Shown here one piece after another: positions 51,880 through 64,000 of a DNA stretch of 64,000 nucleotides. Source of the DNA: Crossaster papposus (taxonomy: Eukaryota; Echinodermata; Asteroidea; Velatida; Solasteridae). The DNA is taken from the NCBI GenBank assembly GCA_037893245.1, contig JBAIAA010000351.1, positions 496,001 through 560,000 on the forward strand, read 5' to 3'. The position numbers and the translations under genes were made by a program. Position 1 is the first letter of the stretch, and the number at the start of each line of letters is the position of its first letter. Below the pieces are notes generated by a model. The model saw only the letters and a list, made by a program, of their open reading frames with translations. It ran no database searches and was not told the origin of the DNA.

Positions 51880-52142
51880 TGTAACGAAGATTTCTCTGGG
51901 GTCGACTACACACACAAGAAGGACTCCTGACACAAGTGTTCCTTTATTTCCGGTGATTCTCTGCCGTTTATTGTGACCTCTTGCCGACCAAAACATGGAC
52001 TTCAGGCTCCCGCAATCACGCGGCCCTGAACTGGTTAGAACCAGTTCGGCGCTTGCGCAATCCAAGGCGGGTTTCCGGGGCGATCCCACTACCGTGGAAT
52101 CGCTCCAGCGCCCTCTACCGCCCAAACGGCACGGGCGTTACA
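51880..52142 (-). repeat. 5' LTR (element orientation), 263 bp
   Basis: On the minus strand this copy lies upstream, next to the primer-binding site, so it would drive transcription. It starts TGTAACGCCC and ends TTCGTTACA. I see no TATA box. The first part is GC-rich and CpG-rich with a CTCF-like core and a 9-bp-armed palindrome; the second part carries two AATAAA signals. It is identical base for base to the left copy as far as I can read. Confidence 0.93.
52107..52118 (-). promoter_or_regulatory. CTCF-core-like motif in 5' LTR
   Basis: The minus strand reads GTAGAGGGCGCT, which matches the AGRGGGCGCT core of the CTCF motif, though the upstream CCA positions are absent. The same motif is at 50391-50402 in the 3' LTR. 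A core-only match is weak evidence. Confidence 0.3.
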
Positions 52143-52146
52143 GTAT
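52143..52146. repeat. Target-site duplication, right copy (GTAT)
   Basis: Matches the left copy at 50160-50163 exactly. Removing the element and one GTAT restores an uninterrupted consensus monomer. Confidence 0.9.
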
Positions 52147-55100
52147 TCATATTCCCATCGACCCAATCCTACCGGCCTGACCTAATAGCTAAGCTGGATA
52201 GAATCCACGGTATTCATATAATAATAATAATTGGGGAGGCTAATCATCCTTACTTGCAGCTGGTGTGCTGAATTGCGAAGGATGCAAGTGACACCCAATG
52301 ACTGTTCATGTGTCACGTCACATTAAAGAACCATTTTTTCAAAAGAACCTAAAAACAAATGTAAACATTGGTTTTTATGTTGATTATTTCCTAACATTTC
52401 CAAAAATGTATAGTTTAGCAAATCTACACAAACAGTGAACGAAACTTTCAATATGTACATTATGAACCTGACTTGGAGGCAAGGGCTTTACACACAAGCC
52501 ACCCAACCAATCCTATCGGCTTGATCTGTTAGCTAAGCTTGATAGAATCCAAGGTATTATATTCCCATCGACCCAGTCCTATCGGCCTGACATTAGCTAA
52601 GCTGGATAGAATCCAAGGTATTCATATTCCCATCGACCCAATCCTACCGGCCTGACCTAATAGCTAAGCTGGATAGAATCCACGGTATTCATATAATAAT
52701 AATAATTGGGGAGGCTAATCATCCTTACTTGCAGCTGGTGTGCTGAATTGCGAAGGATGCAAGTGACACCCAATGACTGTTCATGTGTCACGTCACATTA
52801 AAGAACCATTTTTTCAAAAGAACCTAAAAACAAATGTAAACATTGGTTTTTATGTTGATTATTTCCTAACGTTTCCAAAAATGTATAGTTTAGCAAATCT
52901 ACACAAACAGTGAACGAAACTTTCAATATGTACATTATGAACCTGACTTGGAGGCAAGGGCTTTACACACAAGCCACCCAACCAATCCTATCGGCTTGAT
53001 CTGTTAGCTAAGCTTGATAGAATCCAAGGTATTATATTCCCATCGACCCAGTCCTATCGGCCTGACCTTAGCTAAGCTGGATAGAATCCAAGGTATTCAT
53101 ATTCCCATCGACCCAATCCTACCGGCCTGACCTAATAGCTAAGCTGGATAGAATCCACGGTATTCATATAATAATAATAATTGGGGAGGCTAATCATCCG
53201 TACTTGCAGCTGGTGTGCTGAATTGCGAAGGATGCAAGTGACACCCAATGACTGTTCATGTGTCACGTCACATTAAAGAACCATTTTTTCAAAAGAACCT
53301 AAAAACAAATGTAAACATTGGTTTTTATGTTGATTATTTCCTAACGTTTCCAAAAATGTATAGTTTAGCAAATCTACACAAACAGTGAACGAAACTTTCA
53401 ATATGTACATTATGAACCTGACTTGGAGGCAAGGGCTTTACACACAAGCCACCCAACCAATCCTATCGGCTTGATCTGTTAGCTAAGCTTGATAGAATCC
53501 AAGGTATTATATTCCCATCGACCCAGTCCTATCGGCCTGACCTTAGCTAAGCTGGATAGAATCCAAGGTATTCATATTCCCATCGACCCAATCCTACCGG
53601 CCTGACCTAATAGCTAAGCTGGATAGAATCCACGGTATTCATATAATAATAATAATTGGGGAGGCTAATCATCCTTACTTGCAGCTGGTGTGCTGAATTG
53701 CGAAGGATGCAAGTGACACCCAATGACTGTTCATGTGTCACGTCACATTAAAGAACCATTTTTTCAAAAGAACCTAAAAACAAATGTAAACATTGGTTTT
53801 TATGTTGATTATTTCCTAACGTTTCCAAAAATGTATAGTTTAGCAAATCTACACAAACAGTGAACGAAACTTTCAATATGTACATTATGAACCTGACTTG
53901 GAGGCAAGGGCTTTACACACAAGCCACCCAACCAATCCTATCGGCTTGATCTGTTAGCTAAGCTTGATAGAATCCAAGGTATTATATTCCCATCGACCCA
54001 GTCCTATCGGCCTGACCTTAGCTAAGCTGGATAGAATCCAAGGTATTCATATTCCCATCGACCCAATCCTACCGGCCTGACCTAATAGCTAAGCTGGATA
54101 GAATCCACGGTATTCATATAATAATAATAATTGGGGAGGCTAATCATCCTTACTTGCAGCTGGTGTGCTGAATTGCGAAGGATGCAAGTGACACCCAATG
54201 ACTGTTCATGTGTCACGTCACATTAAAGAACCATTTTTTCAAAAGAACCTAAAAACAAATGTAAACATTGGTTTTTATGTTGATTATTTCCTAACGTTTC
54301 CAAAAATGTATAGTTTAGCAAATCTACACAAACAGTGAACGAAACTTTCAATATGTACATTATGAACCTGACTTGGAGGCAAGGGCTTTACACACAAGCC
54401 ACCCAACCAATCCTATCGGCTTGATCTGTTAGCTAAGCTTGATAGAATCCAAGGTATTATATTCCCATCGACCCAGTCCTATCGGCCTGACCTTAGCAGC
54501 TGGATAGAATCCAAGGTATTCATATTCCCATCGACCCAATCCTACCGGCCTGACCTAATAGCTAAGCTGGATAGAATCCACGGTATTCATATAATAATAA
54601 TAATTGGGGAGGCTAATCATCCTTACTTGCAGCTGGTGTGCTGAATTGCGAAGGATGCAAGTGACACCCAATGACTGTTCATGTGTCACGTCACATTAAA
54701 GAACCATTTTTTCAAAAGAACCTAAAAACAAATGTAAACATTGGTTTTTATGTTGATTATTTCCTAACGTTTCCAAAAATGTATAGTTTAGCAAATCTAC
54801 ACAAACAGTGAACGAAACTTTCAATATGTACATTATGAACCTGACTTGGAGGCAAGGGCTTTACACACAAGCCACCCAACCAATCCTATCGGCTTGATCT
54901 GTTAGCTAAGCTTGATAGAATCCAAGGTATTATATTCCCATCGACCCAGTCCTATCGGCCTGACCTTAGCTAAGCTGGATAGAATCCAAGGTATTCATAT
55001 TCCCATCGACCCAATCCTACCGGCCTGACCTAATAGCTAAGCTGGATAGAATCCACGGTATTCATATAATAATAATAATTGGGGAGGCTAATCATCCTTA

Positions 55101-58100
55101 CTTGCAGCTGGTGTGCTGAATTGCGAAGGATGCAAGTGACACCCAATGACTGTTCATGTGTCACGTCACATTAAAGAACCATTTTTTCAAAAGAACCTAA
55201 AAACAAATGTAAACATTGGTTTTTATGTTGATTATTTCCTAACGTTTCCAAAAATGTATAGTTTAGCAAATCTACACAAACAGTGAACGAAACTTTCAAT
55301 ATGTACATTATGAACCTGACTTGGAGGCAAGGGCTTTACACACAAGCCACCCAACCAATCCTATCGGCTTGATCTGTTAGCTAAGCTTGATAGAATCCAA
55401 GGTATTATATTCCCATCGACCCAGTCCTATCGGCCTGACCTTAGCTAAGCTGGATAGAATCCAAGGTATTCATATTCCCATCGACCCAATCCTACCGGCC
55501 TGACCTAATAGCTAAGCTGGATAGAATCCACGGTATTCATATAATAATAATAATTGGGGAGGCTAATCATCCTTACTTGCAGCTGGTGTGCTGAATTGCG
55601 AAGGATGCAAGTGACACCCAATGACTGTTCATGTGTCACGTCACATTAAAGAACCATTTTTTCAAAAGAACCTAAAAACAAATGTAAACATTGGTTTTTA
55701 TGTTGATTATTTCCTAACGTTTCCAAAAATGTATAGTTTAGCAAATCTACACAAACAGTGAACGAAACTTTCAATATGTACATTATGAACCTGACTTGGA
55801 GGCAAGGGCTTTACACACAAGCCACCCAACCAATCCTATCGGCTTGATCTGTTAGCTAAGCTTGATAGAATCCAAGGTATTATATTCCCATCGACCCAGT
55901 CCTATCGGCCTGACCTTAGCTAAGCTGGATAGAATCCAAGGTATTCATATTCCCATCGACCCAATCCTACCGGCCTGACCTAATAGCTAAGCTGGATAGA
56001 ATCCACGGTATTCATATAATAATAATAATTGGGGAGGCTAATCATCCTTACTTGCAGCTGGTGTGCTGAATTGCGAAGGATGCAAGTGACACCCAATGAC
56101 TGTTCATGTGTCACGTCACATTAAAGAACCATTTTTTCAAAAGAACCTAAAAACAAATGTAAACATTGGTTTTTATGTTGATTATTTCCTAACGTTTCCA
56201 AAAATGTATAGTTTAGCAAATCTACACAAACAGTGAACGAAACTTTCAATATGTACATTATGAACCTGACTTGGAGGCAAGGGCTTTACACACAAGCCAC
56301 CCAACCAATCCTATCGGCTTGATCTGTTAGCTAAGCTTGATAGAATCCAAGGTATTATATTCCCATCGACCCAGTCCTATCGGCCTGACCTTAGCTAAGC
56401 TGGATAGAATCCAAGGTATTCATATTCCCATCGACCCAATCCTACCGGCCTGACCTAATAGCTAAGCTGGATAGAATCCACGGTATTCATATAATAATAA
56501 TAATTGGGGAGGCTAATCATCCTTACTTGCAGCTGGTGTGCTGAATTGCGAAGGATGCAAGTGACACCCAATGACTGTTCATGTGTCACGTCACATTAAA
56601 GAACCATTTTTTCAAAAGAACCTAAAAACAAATGTAAACATTGGTTTTTATGTTGATTATTTCCTAACATTTCCAAAAATGTATAGTTTAGCAAATCTAC
56701 ACAAACAGTGAACGAAACTTTCAATATGTACATTATGAACCTGACTTGGAGGCAAGGGCTTTACACACAAGCCACCCAACCAATCCTATCGGCTTGATCT
56801 GTTAGCTAAGCTTGATAGAATCCAAGGTATTATATTCCCATCGACCCAGTCCTATCGGCCTGACATTAGCTAAGCTGGATAGAATCCAAGGTATTCATAT
56901 TCCCATCGACCCAATCCTACCGGCCTGACCTAATAGCTAAGCTGGATAGAATCCACGGTATTCATATAATAATAATAATTGGGGAGGCTAATCATCCTTA
57001 CTTGCAGCTGGTGTGCTGAATTGCGAAGGATGCAAGTGACACCCAATGACTGTTCATGTGTCACGTCACATTAAAGAACCATTTTTTCAAAAGAACCTAA
57101 AAACAAATGTAAACATTGGTTTTTATGTTGATTATTTCCTAACGTTTCCAAAAATGTATAGTTTAGCAAATCTACACAAACAGTGAACGAAACTTTCAAT
57201 ATGTACATTATGAACCTGACTTGGAGGCAAGGGCTTTACACACAAGCCACCCAACCAATCCTATCGGCTTGATCTGTTAGCTAAGCTTGATAGAATCCAA
57301 GGTATTATATTCCCATCGACCCAGTCCTATCGGCCTGACCTTAGCTAAGCTGGATAGAATCCAAGGTATTCATATTCCCATCGACCCAATCCTACCGGCC
57401 TGACCTAATAGCTAAGCTGGATAGAATCCACGGTATTCATATAATAATAATAATTGGGGAGGCTAATCATCCGTACTTGCAGCTGGTGTGCTGAATTGCG
57501 AAGGATGCAAGTGACACCCAATGACTGTTCATGTGTCACGTCACATTAAAGAACCATTTTTTCAAAAGAACCTAAAAACAAATGTAAACATTGGTTTTTA
57601 TGTTGATTATTTCCTAACGTTTCCAAAAATGTATAGTTTAGCAAATCTACACAAACAGTGAACGAAACTTTCAATATGTACATTATGAACCTGACTTGGA
57701 GGCAAGGGCTTTACACACAAGCCACCCAACCAATCCTATCGGCTTGATCTGTTAGCTAAGCTTGATAGAATCCAAGGTATTATATTCCCATCGACCCAGT
57801 CCTATCGGCCTGACCTTAGCTAAGCTGGATAGAATCCAAGGTATTCATATTCCCATCGACCCAATCCTACCGGCCTGACCTAATAGCTAAGCTGGATAGA
57901 ATCCACGGTATTCATATAATAATAATAATTGGGGAGGCTAATCATCCTTACTTGCAGCTGGTGTGCTGAATTGCGAAGGATGCAAGTGACACCCAATGAC
58001 TGTTCATGTGTCACGTCACATTAAAGAACCATTTTTTCAAAAGAACCTAAAAACAAATGTAAACATTGGTTTTTATGTTGATTATTTCCTAACGTTTCCA

Positions 58101-60690
58101 AAAATGTATAGTTTAGCAAATCTACACAAACAGTGAACGAAACTTTCAATATGTACATTATGAACCTGACTTGGAGGCAAGGGCTTTACACACAAGCCAC
58201 CCAACCAATCCTATCGGCTTGATCTGTTAGCTAAGCTTGATAGAATCCAAGGTATTATATTCCCATCGACCCAGTCCTATCGGCCTGACCTTAGCTAAGC
58301 TGGATAGAATCCAAGGTATTCATATTCCCATCGACCCAATCCTACCGGCCTGACCTAATAGCTAAGCTGGATAGAATCCACGGTATTCATATAATAATAA
58401 TAATTGGGGAGGCTAATCATCCTTACTTGCAGCTGGTGTGCTGAATTGCGAAGGATGCAAGTGACACCCAATGACTGTTCATGTGTCACGTCACATTAAA
58501 GAACCATTTTTTCAAAAGAACCTAAAAACAAATGTAAACATTGGTTTTTATGTTGATTATTTCCTAACGTTTCCAAAAATGTATAGTTTAGCAAATCTAC
58601 ACAAACAGTGAACGAAACTTTCAATATGTACATTATGAACCTGACTTGGAGGCAAGGGCTTTACACACAAGCCACCCAACCAATCCTATCGGCTTGATCT
58701 GTTAGCTAAGCTTGATAGAATCCAAGGTATTATATTCCCATCGACCCAGTCCTATCGGCCTGACCTTAGCAGCTGGATAGAATCCAAGGTATTCATATTC
58801 CCATCGACCCAATCCTACCGGCCTGACCTAATAGCTAAGCTGGATAGAATCCACGGTATTCATATAATAATAATAATTGGGGAGGCTAATCATCCTTACT
58901 TGCAGCTGGTGTGCTGAATTGCGAAGGATGCAAGTGACACCCAATGACTGTTCATGTGTCACGTCACATTAAAGAACCATTTTTTCAAAAGAACCTAAAA
59001 ACAAATGTAAACATTGGTTTTTATGTTGATTATTTCCTAACGTTTCCAAAAATGTATAGTTTAGCAAATCTACACAAACAGTGAACGAAACTTTCAATAT
59101 GTACATTATGAACCTGACTTGGAGGCAAGGGCTTTACACACAAGCCACCCAACCAATCCTATCGGCTTGATCTGTTAGCTAAGCTTGATAGAATCCAAGG
59201 TATTATATTCCCATCGACCCAGTCCTATCGGCCTGACCTTAGCTAAGCTGGATAGAATCCAAGGTATTCATATTCCCATCGACCCAATCCTACCGGCCTG
59301 ACCTAATAGCTAAGCTGGATAGAATCCACGGTATTCATATAATAATAATAATTGGGGAGGCTAATCATCCTTACTTGCAGCTGGTGTGCTGAATTGCGAA
59401 GGATGCAAGTGACACCCAATGACTGTTCATGTGTCACGTCACATTAAAGAACCATTTTTTCAAAAGAACCTAAAAACAAATGTAAACATTGGTTTTTATG
59501 TTGATTATTTCCTAACGTTTCCAAAAATGTATAGTTTAGCAAATCTACACAAACAGTGAACGAAACTTTCAATATGTACATTATGAACCTGACTTGGAGG
59601 CAAGGGCTTTACACACAAGCCACCCAACCAATCCTATCGGCTTGATCTGTTAGCTAAGCTTGATAGAATCCAAGGTATTATATTCCCATCGACCCAGTCC
59701 TATCGGCCTGACCTTAGCTAAGCTGGATAGAATCCAAGGTATTCATATTCCCATCGACCCAATCCTACCGGCCTGACCTAATAGCTAAGCTGGATAGAAT
59801 CCACGGTATTCATATAATAATAATAATTGGGGAGGCTAATCATCCTTACTTGCAGCTGGTGTGCTGAATTGCGAAGGATGCAAGTGACACCCAATGACTG
59901 TTCATGTGTCACGTCACATTAAAGAACCATTTTTTCAAAAGAACCTAAAAACAAATGTAAACATTGGTTTTTATGTTGATTATTTCCTAACGTTTCCAAA
60001 AATGTATAGTTTAGCAAATCTACACAAACAGTGAACGAAACTTTCAATATGTACATTATGAACCTGACTTGGAGGCAAGGGCTTTACACACAAGCCACCC
60101 AACCAATCCTATCGGCTTGATCTGTTAGCTAAGCTTGATAGAATCCAAGGTATTATATTCCCATCGACCCAGTCCTATCGGCCTGACCTTAGCTAAGCTG
60201 GATAGAATCCAAGGTATTCATATTCTCATCGACCCAATCCTACCGGCCTGACCTAATAGCTAAGCTGGATAGAATCCACGGTATTCATATAATAATAATA
60301 ATTGGGGAGGCTAATCATCCTTACTTGCAGCTGGTGTGCTGAATTGCGAAGGATGCAAGTGACACCCAATGACTGTTCATGTGTCACGTCACATTAAAGA
60401 ACCATTTTTTCAAAAGAACCTAAAAACAAATGTAAACATTGGTTTTTATGTTGATTATTTCCTAACGTTTCCAAAAATGTATAGTTTAGCAAATCTACAC
60501 AAACAGTGAACGAAACTTTCAATATGTACATTATGAACCTGACTTGGAGGCAAGGGCTTTACACACAAGCCACCCAACCAATCCTATCGGCTTGATCTGT
60601 TAGCTAAGCTTGATAGAATCCAAGGTATTATATTCCCATCGACCCAGTCCTATCGGCCTGACCTTAGCTAAGCTGGATAGAATCCAAGGT
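52143..60690 (+). repeat. HOR duplication, 9-mer of 4273 bp, two copies
   Basis: Four rare variants recur at exactly 4273 bp: CTAACATTTCC (52396, 56669), CTGACATTAGC (52592, 56865), ATCCGTACTTG (53200, 57473) and the 2-bp B deletion (54497, 58770). 4273 equals eight 475-bp monomers plus one of 473. No copy-specific difference was seen between the markers. The outer ends given are nominal: the left one is the edge of the LTR element and the right one is one period after 56417. Confidence 0.88.
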
Positions 60691-63600
60691 ATTCATATTC
60701 CCATCGACCCAATCCTACCGGCCTGACCTAATAGCTAAGCTGGATAGAATCCACGGTATTCATATAATAATAATAATTGGAGAGGCTAATCATCCTTACT
60801 TGCAGCTGGTGTGCTGAATTGCGAAGGATGCAAGTGACACCCAATGACTGTTCATGTGTCACGTCACATTAAAGAACCATTTTTTCAAAAGAACCTAAAA
60901 ACAAATGTAAACATTAGTTTTTATGTTGATTATTTCCTAACGTTTCCAAAAATGTATAGTTTAGCAAATCTACACAAACAGTGAACGAAACTTTCAATAT
61001 GTACATTATGAACCTGACTTGGAGGCAAGGGCTTTACACACAAGCCACCCAACCAATCCTATCGGCTTGATCTGTTAGCTAAGCTTGATAGAATCCAAGG
61101 TATTATATTCCCATCGACCCAGTCCTATCGGACTGACCTTAGCAGCTGGATAGAATCCAAGGTATTCATATTCCCATCGACCCAATCCTACCGGCCTGAC
61201 CTAATAGCTAAGCTGGATAGAATCCACGGTATTCATATAATAATAATAATTGGGGAGGCTAATCATCCTTACTTGCAGCTGGTGTGCTGAATTGCGAAGG
61301 ATGCAAGTGACACCCAATGACTGTTCATGTGTCACGTCACATTAAAGAACCATTTTTTCAAAAGAACCTAAAAACAAATGTAAACATTGGTTTTTATGTT
61401 GATTATTTCCTAACGTTTCCAAAAATGTATAGTTTAGCAAATCTACACAAACAGTGAACGAAACTTTCAATATGTACATTATGGACCGGACTTGGAGGCA
61501 AGGGCTTTACACACAAGCCACCCAACCAATCCTATCGGCTTGATCTGTTAGCTAAGCTTGATAGAATCCAAGGTATTATATTCCCATCGACCCAGTCCTA
61601 TCGGCCTGACCTTAGCTAAGCTGGATAGAATCCAAGGTATTCATATTCCCATCGACCCAATCCTACCGGCCTGACCTAATAGCTAAGCTGGATAGAATCC
61701 ACGGTATTCATACAATAATAATAATTGGGGAGGCTAATCATCCTTACTTGCAGCTGGTGTGCTGAATTGCGAAGGATGCAAGTGACACCCAATGACTGTT
61801 CATGTGTCACGTCACATTAAAGAACCATTTTTTCAAAAGAACCTAAAAACAAATGTAAACATTGGTTTTTATGTTGATTATTTCCTAACGTTTCCAAAAA
61901 TGTATAGTTTAGCAAATCTACACAAACAGTGAACGAAACTTTCAATATGTACATTATGAACCTGACTTGGAGGCAAGGGCTTTACACACAAGCCACCCAA
62001 CCAATCCTATCGGCTTGATCTGTTAGCTAAGCTTGATAGAATCCAAGGTATTATATTCCCATCGACCCAGTCCTATCGGCCTGACCTTAGCTAAGCTGGA
62101 TAGAATCCAAGGTATTCATATTCCCATCGACCCAATCCTACCGGCCTGACCTAATAGCTAAGCTGGATAGAATCCACGGTATTCATATAATAATAATAAT
62201 TGGGGAGGCTAATCATCCTTACTTGCAGCTGGTGTGCTGAATTGCGAAGGATGCAAGTGACACCCAATGACTGTTCATGTGTCACGTCACATTAAAGAAC
62301 CATTTTTTCAAAAGAACCTAAAAACAAATGTAAACATTGGTTTTTATGTTGATTATTTCCTAACGTTTCCAAAAATGTATAGTTTAGCAAATCTACACAA
62401 ACAGTGAACGAAACTTTCAATATGTACATTATGAACCTGACTTGGAGGCAAGGGCTTTACACACAAGCCACCCAACCAATCCTATCGGCTTGATCTGTTA
62501 GCTAAGCTTGATAGAATCCAAGGTATTATATTCCCATCGACCCAGTCCTATCGGCCTGACCTTAGCTAAGCTGGATAGAATCCAAGGTATTCATATTCTC
62601 ATCGACCCAATCCTACCGGCCTGACCTAATAGCTAAGCTGGATAGAATCCACGGTATTCATATAATAATAATAATTGGGGAGGCTAATCATCCTTACTTG
62701 CAGCTGGTGTGCTGAATTGCGAAGGATGCAAGTGACACCCAATGACTGTTCATGTGTCACGTCACATTAAAGAACCATTTTTTCAAAAGAACCTAAAAAC
62801 AAATGTAAACATTGGTTTTTATGTTGATTATTTCCTAACGTTTCCAAAAATGTATAGTTTAGCAAATCTACACAAACAGTGAACGAAACTTTCAATATGT
62901 ACATTATGAACCTGACTTGGAGGCAAGGGCTTTACACACAAGCCACCCAACCAATCCTATCGGCTTGATCTGTTAGCTAAGCTTGATAGAATCCAAGGTA
63001 TTATATTCCCATCGACCCAGTCCTATCGGCCTGACCTTAGCTAAGCTGGATAGAATCTAAGGTATTCATATTCCCATCGACCCAATCCTACCGGCCTGAC
63101 CTAATAGCTAAGCTGGATAGAATCCACGGTATTCATATAATAATAATAATTGGAGAGGCTAATCATCCTTACTTGCAGCTGGTGTGCTGAATTGCGAAGG
63201 ATGCAAGTGACACCCAATGACTGTTCATGTGTCACGTCACATTAAAGAACCATTTTTTCAAAAGAACCTAAAAACAAATGTAAACATTAGTTTTTATGTT
63301 GATTATTTCCTAACGTTTCCAAAAATGTATAGTTTAGCAAATCTACACAAACAGTGAACGAAACTTTCAATATGTACATTATGAACCTGACTTGGAGGCA
63401 AGGGCTTTACACACAAGCCACCCAACCAATCCTATCGGCTTGATCTGTTAGCTAAGCTTGATAGAATCCAAGGTATTATATTCCCATCGACCCAGTCCTA
63501 TCGGACTGACCTTAGCAGCTGGATAGAATCCAAGGTATTCATATTCCCATCGACCCAATCCTACCGGCCTGACCTAATAGCTAAGCTGGATAGAATCCAC

Positions 63601-64000
63601 GGTATTCATATAATAATAATAATTGGGGAGGCTAATCATCCTTACTTGCAGCTGGTGTGCTGAATTGCGAAGGATGCAAGTGACACCCAATGACTGTTCA
63701 TGTGTCACGTCACATTAAAGAACCATTTTTTCAAAAGAACCTAAAAACAAATGTAAACATTGGTTTTTATGTTGATTATTTCCTAACGTTTCCAAAAATG
63801 TATAGTTTAGCAAATCTACACAAACAGTGAACGAAACTTTCAATATGTACATTATGGACCGGACTTGGAGGCAAGGGCTTTACACACAAGCCACCCAACC
63901 AATCCTATCGGCTTGATCTGTTAGCTAAGCTTGATAGAATCCAAGGTATTATATTCCCATCGACCCAGTCCTATCGGCCTGACCTTAGCTAAGCTGGATA
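60226..64000 (+). repeat. HOR duplication, 5-mer of 2373 bp, running off the window
   Basis: Six variants recur at exactly 2373 bp: ATTCTCATCG (60226, 62599), TTGGAGAGGC (60781, 63154), ACATTAGTTTTT (60916, 63289), CGGACTGACC (61132, 63505), the 2-bp B deletion (61143, 63516) and ATGGACCGGAC (61484, 63857). Copy 2 has one private change (GAATCTAAGG near 63058) and copy 1 has one (CATACAATAAT near 61713) whose partner lies beyond the window. 2373 equals four monomers of 475 plus one of 473. Confidence 0.9.

Larger units (their letters stand above)
50164..52142 (-). mobile_element. Compact non-autonomous LTR retrotransposon (1979 bp)
   Basis: Two identical 263-bp direct repeats bound a 1453-bp interior. 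They begin TGTAACG and end CGTTACA, the TG...CA ends and short terminal inverted repeat expected of LTRs. GTAT is duplicated on both sides. Minus-strand orientation follows from a tRNA-Leu-like primer site beside the right LTR and AATAAA signals on the minus strand. The interior has no recognisable gag, protease, reverse transcriptase, integrase or env and is too short for them, so enzymes must come from another element. The size fits TRIM or a deleted endogenous-retrovirus derivative. Whether the parent is a Ty3-type element or a retrovirus cannot be told. Identical LTRs imply recent insertion, barring gene conversion. Confidence 0.93.
52143..64000 (+). repeat. 475-bp satellite array, right part
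   Basis: The same array resumes directly after the LTR element, in the same orientation, with part of one monomer repeated only as the 4-bp target-site duplication. It runs off the window end within sub-repeat B. This part is very homogeneous and consists almost entirely of two nested HOR duplications, a 9-mer of 4273 bp and a 5-mer of 2373 bp, which are listed separately. No gene or RNA is visible. Confidence 0.98.

Noticed and set aside
50164..52142. DNA transposon with terminal inverted repeats
   Set aside because: TGTAACG/CGTTACA is short and occurs at both ends of each 263-bp direct repeat; the primer site and AATAAA signals indicate an LTR element.

Overview
The window is a eukaryotic satellite-DNA array interrupted once by a compact LTR retrotransposon. 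I see no cellular protein-coding gene, rRNA, tRNA, CRISPR array or bacterial feature. About 97% of the bases (1-50163 and 52143-64000) are head-to-tail copies of one AT-rich monomer whose consensus length I count as exactly 475 bp. From the first complete monomer at 65 to the partial one at 63901 there are 130 monomers. Removing the insertion and adding up every length variant I found leaves 61,750 bp, which is exactly 130 x 475, so the length accounting closes.

Each monomer has four parts: three related sub-repeats of about 65-68 bp (A, B, C) and a 276-bp part D that is not internally repeated. A carries a HindIII site. C ends in a short ATA microsatellite. D contains helically phased A/T tracts centred on a near-perfect 26-bp dyad. 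Most neighbouring monomers differ at only a few positions. Rare shared variants reveal higher-order repeats (HORs): irregular 8-, 5- and 6-monomer units anchored by 344-bp short monomers (6967-15944), an 8-mer of 3796 bp (about 18.9-26.5 kb), a 7-mer of about 3321 bp (34.1-47.3 kb), a 9-mer of 4273 bp (52.1-60.7 kb) and a 5-mer of 2373 bp (from 58.8 kb to the window end). The stretch 3387-6491 is the most disordered, with monomers of 605-680 bp carrying five or six sub-repeats.

The mobile element at 50164-52142 (1979 bp, minus strand) has two identical 263-bp LTRs with TG...CA ends, a 4-bp target-site duplication (GTAT), a primer-binding site resembling the complement of tRNA-Leu, and AATAAA signals in the LTR. 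Its interior holds minisatellites and GC-rich sequence with no recognisable gag or pol, so it is probably a non-autonomous (TRIM-like) element mobilised in trans. It sits inside sub-repeat B of one monomer, and the identical LTRs imply a recent insertion.

The organism cannot be named from this sequence. A long homogeneous satellite with HORs, together with an LTR element using AATAAA signals and a tRNA-Leu-type primer site, fits an animal, probably a vertebrate, at a centromeric, pericentromeric or other heterochromatic locus. The locus type is inference.
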